Of a stretch of DNA of 64,000 bases, positions 1 through 12,545 are shown one piece after another. The position numbers were made by a program, and so were the translations under genes. Under the pieces are notes generated by a model, which did no database searches, was not told the origin of the DNA, and saw only the letters and a program-made list of their open reading frames with translations. Every line of letters starts with the position of its first letter. The first letter of the stretch is position 1. The stretch is from Rhodosorus marinus (taxonomy: Eukaryota > Rhodophyta > Stylonematophyceae > Stylonematales > Stylonemataceae), in contig JAMWBK010000003.1 in assembly GCA_029953675.1 (NCBI GenBank), positions 2,728,001 through 2,792,000 of the forward strand, in the 5' to 3' direction.

Positions 1-3000
1 TTGATGTAGGAGGTGAAATTGTTACTTTGAGGGGGTCCTTAGGCAGTAGAATGCTTATTTTTTATGTTTTGATGGGATTGGAAATTCTTCTTTCTTTTTT
101 ACGCGGCTGTGAATGAGATATGCGTTCCTTGGAAAGAGACTTTTCCTTCAATAGTATGATGTGTATTTAGTGTCGGCTCGTCGCGTGTGGTGGATGGATG
201 GGGGGATGGGGTGGGAGCTAAGGATGTGAGATGACAGAAGGAGAGTTGGTTGATGAAGAACGGGGCTTTGAGGTTTGTTTGGAACTGGAGTTAAGATGAT
301 GGAGTTTGAAGCTGGGGTGCATAAAGTGGAGCATTGCAGGGTGCGCCATCGAAGAACTGGGATGAATGGTACTGGGAGAGGCCGGCGGAAGCTGAAGGCG
401 ACGAAGAGGAATACGCACACGAGCCATCTTCTGGAGTACGAAATTTGGCCAGTTAAGAATGTTAGTATGCATAAACAGAAACGTTGCTCGATGAGCAAAA
501 TGTTCGAACTGAGCTGTACGCTGATCAATTGAGGGGATCGGACATCAGTTGGTCTTGTACATACTGCTGCTGCCATAAGAGTGATGTATCTATGAATCTG
601 ATAATCTAATGTGTATAATGGGTTCACCCTGCAAATAAACGACCGGATTATATTTCTGATTACAATTTAAGCGGAAGAAGCGCACAACTCAAACGAACTA
701 CGCTGTCCTACGGATGCATGTCCTACAGAAAGCAGGGATATCCCTGTCTGGTGAGGTTGGCAGTCACTTGGAAAAGCACCTCGACACCCGAGACTAGAGT
801 TCACCACTGATCGTAGACAACAATGTTGAGACTGGACCGCATAACAGTAGACGAAACTACTCTCACCAACTTGAGCAGATGAGACAATACCAGAGAAAAC
901 AGGAACTGCTCATTTCAAACATATTCATAGCTATCATGGCGAAAGGCATGCCAAGCGACTTTGCTCATGGATTGAACGCTGCTGGTAGTTGAGGAACAAG
1001 TCGCAGCGTGCACGGAAGCGGGTAAAGGGAACAGCCTCCACGGGTGCGCTCGCGAGCGCACAATTCCAATCTTCTGCCTCACCCTTTTCTACATCTTGTA
1101 TACTGGGAGCTGCGCATCCTGGCGGAACGCAAGGGCTTCCTCTGGCTGAAGGTGTATCTATCCCACAGAGCATCCAGCCCAAGGCGCAGAACCTCGTTTG
1201 CAATGACTTTCGACCTTTGGTTTACTGGCCTATCAAGGCCGCGCTATTGTTCGATTCGCGGACCCAGTGCGATTCGAGTACCTGCAATCTTCTCGGAGAA
1301 GGAAAGGGGAAAAGAGGCACGCTTCTAGATAATTCACCGCCAATAACGAACTTGTTAAAGACCGACCCTCCATCCAATCCCTTCAAACCCCTAAGAAAAG
1401 AAATACACTCCCGAATGAAGACCTAGCCATTTTTAAAATTAAATGATTGCAAGCCATTGGAAAGGTTTCCACAAAGTACCACCAACCCCCCCGCCAAAAA
1501 AAAATCCATGATCGTCCCCTTGCCTTGTTGTCATAAGAAACTAATCAACAACAGAAAACTCGGAGAAAAAAGAAGAAAAAGAGACCCCCCCCCCAAGGGT
1601 CATCCACACAAGCTCTCTCAATTGCGCAGAACTTGAGATGTTTCGGGATTGACGTCTGTCCTTACGACCAAAAGCTTCTGAAATTCAACTTCACGAACTA
1701 CCTAAAGGAGTCCTAAATAAGGTAAGTACCCCAAATCTATCCTTGTACTTGCTTACTTTTTGCACCTTTAGAGCTAAACCCCGACGTGCGCTCCGCTTAT
1801 AAACGTGTCTTGTCAGGACCTGAGAGTGGTTTGGACAACCTGTCGGAATTCTGCACAAGGACAAACTGTCCCCTTTCACCATACGAACGGCCTGTTCATC
1901 ACATAAAATTGATTGCGATATTGACTGAATATTACGAAGTTCAATTATTGCTGACCCATTGCGACGAGGTTCTCGTCCGATAGCTCGTGGAGTGCACGAG
2001 GTCCCTAAAGGCGGCAGCGGCCGCCCCGAAAATAGATCGGTCACAGTCATCCGCGGAGATACAGACTTTCTAAAGCATCTCGTGTACAAGTTTTCCACAT
2101 CTCCCCCCTGATTCCCGGCTTGTACGGGTACATCTCTACTTCGTCAGTGACGTCGAAGAAGCAGGTGGTCCGAAGCGTCTCCAGACAGAAAATCCATCGT
2201 CAGGATTACCATTGTGAGTCTCCTTCTCTTCTAAGTTATTTTTTTCTAGTTCGGTAACCGTTGTCGGGCGAACACGATTACTCAACGAATGCCGTACAAG
2301 CCGTGATTTGATCCGACCTTCATTCCAAACCTATGCTATAAGAAATACAAAATAAGTGTCCAAGAGCTTAAATGGAATCCTTTCGGCAACATCTAACGAA
2401 ACTTTCTCGTTCCAAAATCGCCGGAGAAAGAGGGTTCGACACGAACAATTCCGCTCTCGTGAACACCTCCCCGCTAACCATTCTATGCGATTAGATGGTT
2501 AAGCTCACACCGATACGCATTAGAAACAATCCACTTAAGATCTCACCTTTCTCAAGAACTTCAACCTTTACCTCTACAGCAAATCTCTCGGTCTCCCCCT
2601 CTCCTTCCTCCACCGCCTCCCATCACCAGTCTTGCTTAGGATAGTATCCAGAGTCCGGTTGTCGCTAGTCAACAGTGGGGGCGCGAAGAGTTGCGGATTT
2701 AGTGATTGAAGGTGCCAGCGGGCTCAGGAACACGTATGTGTACTTGAAGCTCCCTTGTCCCCTTGCGGCTCGGTTTCTGCGTGCTGCTTTCCGTCGTAGA
2801 GGAGCCAGGTGCGAATACGACGTGCAGGCACAAGGAGTCCGAGTATACGGAGGAGCTTACCAAACGCTGAGGCTTTGCGGTCTGAGGTTTCCCATCGGTT
2901 TGTCCCATTAGCTATAGAGGTCTTCGGATTCTTAGATAGCGCGGGGGGTGTTTGGCTGCGGGAGTGTTACCGTGACCGCGCTGATGCTCGTTCCGGACTG

Positions 3001-3027
3001 TAAGTTTCGGACTCTCTGGCGATGTCC

Positions 3028-3112
3028 TGCTGCCTTGGGGTTGGAGGCGCGCTCTCCACGCCCTCCCTAGGGTACCTCATTCATGGTCCTTCGCCTCCGA
3101 TTAAACCGATCC
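3028..3112 (-). repeat. Dispersed repeat, copy A
   Basis: One of four related segments in the window; the others are near 46043, 52769 and 52921. The shared core on the plus strand is a GGAGGCGCG-type start, a CGCCCTTCCTAGGG-like middle, then TACCTCATTC and CCGATTAAAC. Read on the minus strand, all copies keep one frame resembling P-R-K-G-A-E-S. Two copies sit just upstream of a decayed retrotransposon integrase on that same strand, so I infer the family derives from such elements. Confidence 0.5.
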
Positions 3113-5649
3113 AATTCCAGGCACACGGTTGTTAACAAGCATCATGGCGTATAGAAAATCAGTAGATTGAGATTGACAGTCTGTCCACCTCAGAAATAAT
3201 CACTGTTCAATTCCAGCGAGAAAATTCCAAAAGAACCCAATTACATTTGGAGGGCACACGCTGCTAAGCGGGCAATTTTTTTGCCCCAAATAACCTCCGA
3301 GGCATCGTCAGGTAAACAGTAAGCGAATGTACGAGCCCAAGGAGGCGTCCAGACGTAATGAAAATTCAGCAGTAGTCTAGCGGCTCGATTCTTTAGGCTA
3401 GATGCAGGTCAAGTACAGACTTGGTTTTGGAGTAGAACTTGGCTTTCCTTCGTGTAGAAATGATCGTGCTAAGGAAAAGGAAGCAAGTCGGCGGAAAAAG
3501 TACAAGGATCTAAGGGGAAATACAGATTGGTGGTCAGAGCTCTTGTTCTGCAGTGATAATCCCAAAATCGGTGGATTTTGGGGGCTCAAGCAGCTGACCT
3601 CCTGAGTGGTTGAATCCAGGGGGAGGGCGGTGTCCCCATAGCCTTTATTCGTCCCGATGGAAGAGGAACCCCTGAGTCGGTGGATCCAGGGGGTGGCCTT
3701 CCCCACCCCTAGGACCGCCTGCAGCCCTTCCCAGGAGGAAGGCTGCTCTCCCGGAAGTCCACGATACCAATCTGTTACCGTCTTTGCTAGGCCCCTTCCT
3801 GATACGAAAAGACTGCTTGAGCTCGGGATATCCACGAATATATGGACAGTCAGCGATACCAATATGCAATGTGAGTGCCTTGATGATCCGTGCCGTCCAA
3901 TCTAGGCAATAACAGCTTGGAGGGTTTCCCAGGGCTGTCGGGATGCAGAAGAAAGTAGTTGCAAGTTGGGGATAAACGAGAGTTTAAAAAAGGGAAACCG
4001 AGAACCGAAAGCCGAACAATGGATACTCCGAAGAGGGTTCCAAATGTCTCGTCAGAGTGACGGAGGAGGTGAGGTGAATAAAACAGAAGTGGGCTGCGCG
4101 TTTGTGGGAAAAAAACACCACAAACGCTTCGTTGGACTCCCACGATTTTTCCCCATTCGCTTAACAATTTTGACTGTATCAATCAATATTTTCAATCAGT
4201 GTCGAAACCTCGTTCACGCCTGTTAGTCCGTAACTCTCCTTCCTCACCTGAGTTGCGAAAGGTACCCCTCAACCTTTGAGATATCCTCCAGGGTTGGGCC
4301 AGCGATCAAGTCTCGCGGAGACCGATTTCCCCCTGTATCACCCTCTGAGGGACAGCGGGTGCCTTAGTCAATCACTTCCAGGAGCATCCGCACCGTCTGT
4401 GCCATCTACTTCGGGGTCCAGCTACCATCTCCCGGAATCGTTCTGTGTAACACCTCCTCTCGAGCCTCCCGCCGAGACTCGGCCTCCTCACCACGAATAG
4501 GACCATCCCACGAGGTGGGGACTGCTTTTCGCTCTCCTCTGTCCAGCCCACTTCTCTGTTCATCAACCGGCGGAACACGAATCTGCGATTAGGGCAACGT
4601 GAAAATGCAGTAATTCAAGGTCACATGAACATGATTTGCTTTCCCGTTGTTGTATGGCTGTTTGTGGAAGAGCCTCACGGTGGGAAGGTTGACTTAGTTC
4701 TTCCCGAGCTCCCCAGCAGATGCGGATGGATGTGACCAAGGGTGCTTGGTATGAACCCCGGCAAACAGGAGCCATATCAAAGCCCTAGCAAAGCCCTGAG
4801 CGCTTGCAAACCGTGCCGAGTGGATCAAAGTTCATATTTTGAGACTGTAACCTACTGCAAAAACGCCGAAGGACCAGAATTACCTAACGCCAGCTGCTGC
4901 CCATCTTCTCGAGCAAAACGTTTGTGGTTGGAGTCCGTACGCGCTTGTGAGTGTTTACGTGTAGGATTGTTGACTATCCCGCAAATTCTCGAATACGTAA
5001 AATTCATGATTGTGAACCTGTCACAATTCCATATTGCCTACGGCGGGACGTCTTTTTTAGAACTAATCCTCTGGAACTAGGAGCGGACGACTGATAGCTT
5101 CACGACGTTGAGCACACTAAGAACCACTGAGGACAGATTTCAAAAGGATGACGGAAAGAAAGGCTAATTGGTTTCGACTGCAGTTGGTACGAAAATAGCG
5201 AGGACTCGCATGGTGCATAGCACTTGCGTCAAGTGAGATCAATGGAACCAGCAACGGTGTGGACAGGGTTGAAGAGGTTTGTGCTCTAGGGATGTAGTGC
5301 CGAATCCGGCTGGTCGAGTTCTCTAGTAATGTTCTTGTGTAACAAAACACGCTCGAGTCTACTTAGCTGGATGTTGAGTACGAACCATTGGCAGAACTGC
5401 AGACCACCTCCTGACCACGCCACTTACCCAGACGGCAACTGTACTCGATTTACTGAGCACTATTCACTGCATGGGTTCCGCCACAATTCGGTCCCGCGAC
5501 TGCTCACACAGCGTAGTAGTCCATAACTTTTATCGAAGACAAACCGCATTCTCCCCACTCTGCACCCCCCCACCACCCAAACACGCAACTAGTTCTTTGT
5601 TGTTTTTTTTCGTTTGGAAGGCTGGTTGGGGAGACTTCACTGGATCTTA

Positions 5650-5673
5650 TTGTATCCAATACATTGGATACAA
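5650..5673. repeat. Perfect short palindrome
   Basis: Two 11-base arms reading TTGTATCCAAT and its exact complement are separated by two bases (AC). It lies in the gene-poor region with no gene beside it, so no role can be assigned. Confidence 0.6.
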
Positions 5674-8600
5674 AGTTTAGTTTTTTTTTCTCTCTCTCTC
5701 TTTCCATATTCTTATCGAATCGCCCCTGCATGGAAAAAAAAATTTCCATAACTTCTTAGTTAATCTGGAATTATTTCCAAGATCACCATCATCATCATCA
5801 GTGATTCAATTGGAAAATTCAAGAAATAGTCGGCTTCAAAATTGGTTTCCTTTAAATTGTTTTCTAGATAAATAATTGCCTAGTTGTACAGCAGTGCCTT
5901 TTTCTTTTCTTTTCGGAAATGTAGATTGAGCACCATTTCTTGGTGTTTGTCAGGAAGCGGGGTCGAGGCTCATCCTCTCAGAGGAGCGCTGGGGATGTAC
6001 AGAGTATATGATGTAGTAAGGGAGAATGAACTTACTGCAAGAGTTTTACGAGACAAAAATTGTTTCCGTTGCAACTAGCATATTCGAAAAGAAGCGGGGG
6101 AAGTACGCGATCAGGTCTGGATTCGAGGTTCAGCGAAGACGGACTTCGCTTCTCCACATGGGCGACTGTGACTTGCCGCTGTAAACAGCTCAACCCTCAA
6201 AACACGTTCAGTAGCTGCGACTTTTTCCAAAGTATTCCTGCGTTTGAGGGTGGTTGCGGTTCAGCCCAGAAAAGCTGGGGCACGAAAATGAACAGCGCGA
6301 GAGATTAGCCGTACGGGTAGAGCTGAGGACTTCTCCAATTGCTTAAAACCTGTCCATCTGTACTTACAAAGTTGACTGGAAAGAAGGAAAACCTAACGTG
6401 TGAATGTTCATTAAGCGCCGCGGAAGATAGCAGGTCTACAACATACTCCAGTAGCTGAGCACCTTTCCACAACCGAGGGAGGACACGAAGAAGTATCAGA
6501 ACTTGTTTCCTGGGGTCCGTTCAGTTGGTGCCCTATTCATTTATTAGTACTGAATCCTATGCCAGCTCAGAATCGTTTCCAATCAATCAATAGTACTGGT
6601 TCGTGTCCGAAATCTTTAAACTGTTCATCTACTTCACTTAATCAACAGTGATCGAAAAGGGTGGGGATCCGAATATCAGTTTCTAAAACTAAATGAATAA
6701 ATGAAGTCAATTGTCTCTCGATACGTGATGATATTAAAAAAGTCCGAGCATGCTGTGTATACCACATGAATGTTGCTAATATTTTTCATTAAAGATATTG
6801 TAACTTGCACGCATTGTTTGAGGTTGAGCGGAGCGGAGACCCCTTCAAAAGGTTACCTGTCCGATATCTTCAGAGTTCTGAAAAGGGGTAAGCGAGGCAC
6901 TAGGAAGTGGTGGGGTTCAAAGAAGCACGCGAACGATAAATAAAATCTAGATTTCTTAGCAAGTTGCTGAAGTAGGACTAGATCCTTGGACTTTGGGGTT
7001 TGGATTTGTTTAGAGCGCCATAGGAGTGTCAGTGGTGAGCTGCGGTAGGTAGAATAAAGGCTGACTCGAAAGAATTTATCTATTCTTTCTAGTATCGTTA
7101 GCTGCATCTTGGAATATTTCACTTTCCTCCCCGATTCCAGTACGTGACTCGACGAGTGAATGCAAGTGATGATTAGATTTAATCCTTTAGCTGAGTTTAC
7201 GAAAGACAGAACCAAACAACCCGTTGTAAAGCACTCCAATTCAATACTTAGTTGTGGAGAACCGATCAAATTCTCGGGGAGCAGAGCTTCCTTAAGAGTC
7301 TAAATGCGACAGAGTGGATTGAATGCTGGAGCGTTTTGACTGCATATTTTTCGTGCGTTTACTAGGGAGCAGGTGGTGCCATTCCTTCGAAAACCACGGA
7401 TCTGGAATTTGCGTAAAGAAACATAAGTTTCCACCCATCCATTTCCTACTGTTCTTGAAACTTTCATTACGAGAATGAATGTTTTGAACCTTTTGCGGAA
7501 ACGAAATACTAAAGAAGAACGATCCTACCTCTGATGTTCAGATGAATCTATGATGATCGGCACTCAGCAGGATCGCAACTTTAGAATTGCTCTGCTTCAG
7601 GTTGCGCGAAAGCTCGGAGAATGTGAACAATGGAAGTGGACAGCGCGTCTCCGCAAAACCATGAGCGGAGATCCAGTCCAAACTTCCCACCGGTAAACCT
7701 CTTTTCCGGATCCTCACAAGCCTCGCTCACTGTCCACGTTCACAATTCTCGCCGACTGGAAATTCCGACGAGAGTTCTCCCGCGCGCTCGGGATGTGCTG
7801 GGGGCTCAGCATTTCGAACGCACTCTATTTCCGATCTCCTGCCGTGCTAATATATCAATACAACCCGGAAAAGGCCTCAACAGAAAGGCAATAAAAAAAC
7901 CTCGATCAGCACTCTCCTAAAAATTAAAAAAAGAGGAAATTCCGTGCATTCCGGGAACGCGTCAAATGCGTTGAGTGCGTTCCGGAAAACAGGTCAAATT
8001 CATTCGCGCTCAACTCCCATCGGACAACCGGATTCAATTGCGAAAGGAATAGACCACCCAAAAAGTATATAAAAAGGGGATCCAATCCAGAGTTCCGCAT
8101 AGCACATTCGCAACCCTTGACTGAACACAATTTTTGATACTGGCTCGGCGCTCGGAAACCCCTCCCTCACCGCAAAAGCTCATGGATCCTACCTCGACTA
8201 AAATTTTATTTACTTCCCCGAGAAAACACTCAGTGGGAGCGACAAAAACAACCCAAAAACTTAAACACATTTATAGAGACTGAACTCGACAAAAATAGAA
8301 TTTTATGATAACACTTCCTCCCCCCCCCATTCCTGTAAGCGTGCGTGGTGTTACATAAGATTTTTCGTCTCCATTTTTTTTCTTTTTATATGATTGCAAT
8401 TCATTCCCCTTCGGCCCCCCTCAAACATTTTTTTTTAACCCCCGTCACTCACAGGCGCACACTCCGGATGCTTCTTCAAAATCGATCACGTTAATGTGCT
8501 CAGTAATCCTTTCTCCACGCCAATTCAACAGGTTTTAAGAAGAGGAGTATTATTAGAAATTAATACGCTGTTTATCCTAAAATTAAACTTGGACTTGTCC

Positions 8601-9643
8601 TATATAATCGGCACTAAGGCCCCCCCTCCATGATGTGATTTTACGCGTTTCCACTGTAATGAAAATAAATTTTAGTACTTATCCGGAAGAGGGTGTGTCG
8701 CTCGGGGGGCGTAGCGGAATGTGAACTTTCAGTAACAAAAGGATATATAGCAGGTAAGCAGCATTTATTGATATTATATATATGATGTATATTTTTATTA
8801 GATGGTCGATCTGAATGCATAATCCTCTTTTTCTTCGAAAGAGGAAAAAAGTGGAAAAGAGGAAGAAAAAAGGGACAAACCGGAGTTTAGATTTGCGCGA
8901 CTGAAAAATAGTGTAAGAAGCAATGCTGAGTCCTTATCCCAAGCCCCTTGTATTGCACGTATCCCGCTGACTTCATCGTTATATTTTCTTTCTCTAGAGG
9001 ACAAGTTGATATTTAACTCCCAATCCTAAGGGGGGTGGAGACATATTGTCAGCGTTTTTCTTTATTTCTAAAGAAAAGGTTTGGTCTTATTATATGGCGT
9101 TGTTGTGAGAAATGAAAATGCGCACAGATGATAAAACTATATTTAAAAAAACAGGATATCAATGTTTTATAGAACAAACAACCCCGAATTATCCCGCGAT
9201 AAAAAGGACCTTCGAAAATTCATAAAAAGTTGAATAATCAAGGATACTAATTATTGAATATTTATAGATGAGTGGAAGTACATGAGTATTTGATTGGTAA
9301 GAGGCCGAAAACTAAGCCCGGGGGACCCCAAGGTTGGACCGAAAAAAGGGCATCCCCCGTTGTTCACTACTATATATCTTTTTTAAACTGGATTTTCACG
9401 ATTGGACACTTTTTGTTTGCGTGCGTGTGTGAGAAGGGTAAGAAGAAAAGGGGGAGAGGATAGAATAAAGAGGGGGGAGGGGTTAGGGGAGTAAAGTATT
9501 GCTCAGTCGTCCGTTGGAGCTTTTTGGTATTTATTTATTTCGCATTTGTTTTTTGATGTATTTGTTGATATCCATTTCATTGAAGGGGGTGGGGAGGAGG
9601 GAACAGGGATTGAGATGAGCTTTTTGGAATTTTTTTTTTCCAT

Positions 9644-9671
9644 GGGGAGAGGGGGGAAGGGGGTTGAAGGG
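9644..9671 (+). other. G-quadruplex-type motif
   Basis: Four runs of three or more G are separated by loops of 3, 2 and 5 bases, which meets the usual G-quadruplex pattern. It lies in a G-rich purine stretch (about 9430-9680). Function unknown. Confidence 0.5.
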
Positions 9672-10104
9672 AATGGTGGTTGATGCGGACTTGCGTATGT
9701 GCAGGTGGATACAGTTCGTATTGGTAGTACACTCTATTTGCATATGCGCAGGGGTGTAGTGAGCAACAGTGAAAGAGGGAGCAGGGTATAAAACTTTTTT
9801 TCGTGTGGCAGGCAAGGAGTGGTTTTCAGAGGTTGAGGCCCGCGGTGAAAGTAACTAGACGAACCGGGGACGGGGCCGACGGCTTGGCGGCGTGGGTGAT
9901 ATGGAGTTGTGAAGTTGTGATGGTACAGGGGTTTGTGGTAGCTTGAGGGGAGGGAAAGGGAGCAAAGCATTTATTTTTTCTTTTGCTTCTGTCTGAGGGG
10001 TTTGAGTCGGCCAAGCTAGGCGTTGCTGTAAAGAGAAGCCGCGACGGGAACCGGACCCTGTTAGAGGGTTGGTGTTGAGCTCGGATCCTTGCCCAGTTGA
10101 TGTT

Positions 10105-12277
10105 ATGTTGATGTGTATGAATAACAACCTGGACTTGACAACGGAAGTCTCTATAAAGGAATTTTCCTCTGAAAATTCCTTTTTGATGACACCTAGTGGA
10201 CACTCTCCTTCAGGGCTGGGTCCCGGGCCAGAGAATAGCTTTGGGTGGAAACCATATCGGTACGTTCTTTTAGCTGCTAAACACAGTCTGGTTTTCAATC
10301 CGTCAGTGGCCTGCCCGGACGCTGCTGGTCCGTTTGTTGTAACCTGTTTGCTAAATGTCACCGCTGTCCCACTCTTGTTTCTGGCGATGCAGGGGTGCCG
10401 TTCGGGTTGACTCCCCGAATGCAGCCTCAATGATGTGTACGGACAGGTGGCCTGAAGGTCTGAGCATCTCTGCTAGTTTGGAGAACGAGCTGTCCTGGGA
10501 TATCGTCAAAGAGGAGTGGAGATGGCACAAGACATGGCGTCTCCCAGAAGTGTATGTGCATGTCTCTGCGTTGGAAAAGGTGAACATGAACGTTGCGCGT
10601 TTGTCGATGGTGTATATGGATCCAAGAGCGGGAATGCGCGAGATCAAAATGTTAGGCTCTCAGGGGCACACATCTCCGTTCTATTCCACACTCGTAAATG
10701 GAAAGGCGACGTTCTCGCGTATTAGACTGACGGGGACCTCCAACAAATGTGGAGGGGAGAGGTTCCATCTCCTCGTCTCCTTGGTGCCCGATGTGGCAAA
10801 TTCGTCTAATGTGAGTACACCGTTCAAAATTGTATGCAAGCAAGTGGCATCGTAGAATAAAATTTCTACAGTGTAAATTGACCCGGTGATTTTCCCTGCG
10901 CACCGTTTACAGGAAATTTATTCGCTCATTTCGAGCCCATTTTGTGTATATTCTCGACGTGACGCTGACAAAACTAACAGAGGAAGAAATCAGGACGAGT
11001 CTTCAAAGTGGTCTACGTTCCCTCCCGTGATGCTCTCCAACAAGCTCGCTAAGAAAACTACTGATAAGAAGGGCTCAAGTACCACGGAGGAGATCACAGA
11101 TTCCTGGGTGGGAATCATTCGGTACTTCCAAGCGCCGAACATTAGAGGGAAGAACAGGTACCCGCTGCTAACGTGTCTCCGCTTTAGCTCGGTGTTGATG
11201 ATTCTACGGAACACCGACCTGTTTCCAGAAGCTGACGAGAGGGCGCTGCGGAATCTGTTCTGCGTCTCGGGATTCTCATTGAAGTGCGCACTTTCGGTTT
11301 GCACCAAGTGCAATCCAAGGACGCATAAGAAGGGCACTGCTCCTCTGTGGTTTGTGACCTTGAGAAACTTTCAAACCTACAAGCCAGCACACGTGAAGTG
11401 GTTGATAGATCACATGTACTACATGAAATCTCCCGAATTCAGGTTCATCGCCGATCCGAAGGTGCTACCGTCGAAATACGTTCCAACGGAGAACGTTGCG
11501 GAGATGGAGGCTCTGTACACAAGGCTGTATGAACTAGAGGCTAACGCCAAGTCCGCCCCGAAGAAGTCAGCTCCTTCAGCTCCTTCAGCACCACTGCCGA
11601 AAATTGCTGAACCGAGCAGTACGGAGACGGAGGGGAGCAGTCGACTTTCGCAGCAAACGCTGGTGCTCCGCTCAAAGTACGCGGATAAGGATGTCGGATC
11701 GTATGCTAAGCCACCTCTGAAATTCGATTCAGAGCAGGAGAGCAAGAGATTCGAACAGTTTTATAGCCAGATCCATCTCGAGACTGAGAGCCTGCTGGAC
11801 CGTGTCTCTGATGAGGTGGCTGGCTTGTTGACGAACAGTTCGGAGGGGAGAGTACACGGCATTCGGCAGCTAATTTTGAGGTGTGCGCAGAGCTTCGAAG
11901 TACACGCGTTTGCGGAGGAATCTGTGCTGTTTGCGGAAATGCAGAAGAGGAACCCTGGAATTTGCGAGTCATACAAAGTGGATCACGTTCGATTGAGAGA
12001 CAAGTTTAGGGGGCTATATGAGGTTGCTAGTCAACTCAGCGAACCCACACAGATTTTCCTCAAGGGTGTACAGTTTGCTGAAGTAATGCGAGAGCACCTG
12101 AGGAAGGAGAGAGACCACCTGTTCCCTTGCTTCCTGCAGACGTTTTCCGAGGAAGAGCTTGGTGCTCTCTGGAGAGCCGCCCAGATGGCAATGCAGATGA
12201 AAAGCTTCTCCCTCAGATCTCAGTCCAAGGACAGTGCCCAGAGTCAAACACCTCGGAGTAGCGACTCCGGTTTCTAA
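10105..12277 (+). CDS. Ig-like/HHE (hemerythrin-like) fusion protein
   Basis: Three exons: 10105-10259, 10393-10810 and 10913-12277, giving about 645 residues. Donors are GTACGT and GTGAGT. Exons 1-2 and the start of exon 3 (residues about 60-260) form a beta-rich segment with a conserved-looking core: NGKATF, then GGERFHLLVSLV, then ISSPFCVYSRRDADK. It reads like an Ig-like or p53-like fold as found in some transcription factors, but I cannot name the family. The C-terminal third (about 450-600) is a four-helix HHE-type domain with candidate metal ligands HAFAEE (about 521), DHVRLRD (about 548) and EHLRKERDH (about 583). HHE domains bind non-haem iron, so sensing of iron, oxygen or redox state is a reasonable inference. 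A proline/serine linker lies near residues 365-380. The first in-frame ATG was chosen; the ATG at 10117 is an alternative. The gene converges on the helicase gene with 268 bases between them. Confidence 0.8.
10155..10182. repeat. 12-bp-arm hairpin inside exon 1
   Basis: The arms AAAGGAATTTTC and GAAAATTCCTTT are perfect complements around a CTCT loop. It lies within the first coding exon of the Ig-like/HHE gene, where it encodes KEFSSENSF, and could fold in the 5' part of the mRNA. Confidence 0.55.
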
Positions 12278-12545
12278 ATACTACCTGACTGCAGGCTCCT
12301 CGGTTGTTTAGTAGGTTCTCTTTACACGTAGTTCCTTGCTGTTTACTTTACACTACTTTCTAACTCTCTACTTGCGAAGGATAGGCGGATGATCATATAT
12401 TTTTGGAGCAATGATGATTAACAGCTCACTGCACATATGTAATGAATATAGTAAAGTTGATGGCAGCCAAGTGGGCATGTAAACCGCTCTGAATGTACAA
12501 GATTTTCCCGCCCTTCAGCTCGCGTTTGGGCTAGTTTTGTTGTCC

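Larger units (their letters stand above)
1..10104. other. Gene-poor region, no supported gene
   Basis: I see no recognisable protein, rRNA or tRNA here. All open frames are short, lack domain-like composition and often begin at non-ATG codons. The stretch holds one copy of a dispersed repeat (about 3028-3112), a local duplication around 3602-3710, a TC tract near 5691-5705, small perfect hairpins and palindromes (1045-1060 and 5650-5673) and a plus-strand G-run array (9644-9671). AT-rich tracts alternate with G-rich ones. Small spliced genes with very short exons, or noncoding RNAs, cannot be excluded by reading alone. Confidence 0.6.

Noticed and set aside
1-627. 159-codon minus-strand ORF at the left edge
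   Set aside because: Composition is low-complexity, with no recognisable domain or splice support.
10886-10912. Extension of the HHE protein frame upstream of exon 3
   Set aside because: It starts at GTG inside an intron; splicing from the GTGAGT donor at 10811 gives a continuous domain.
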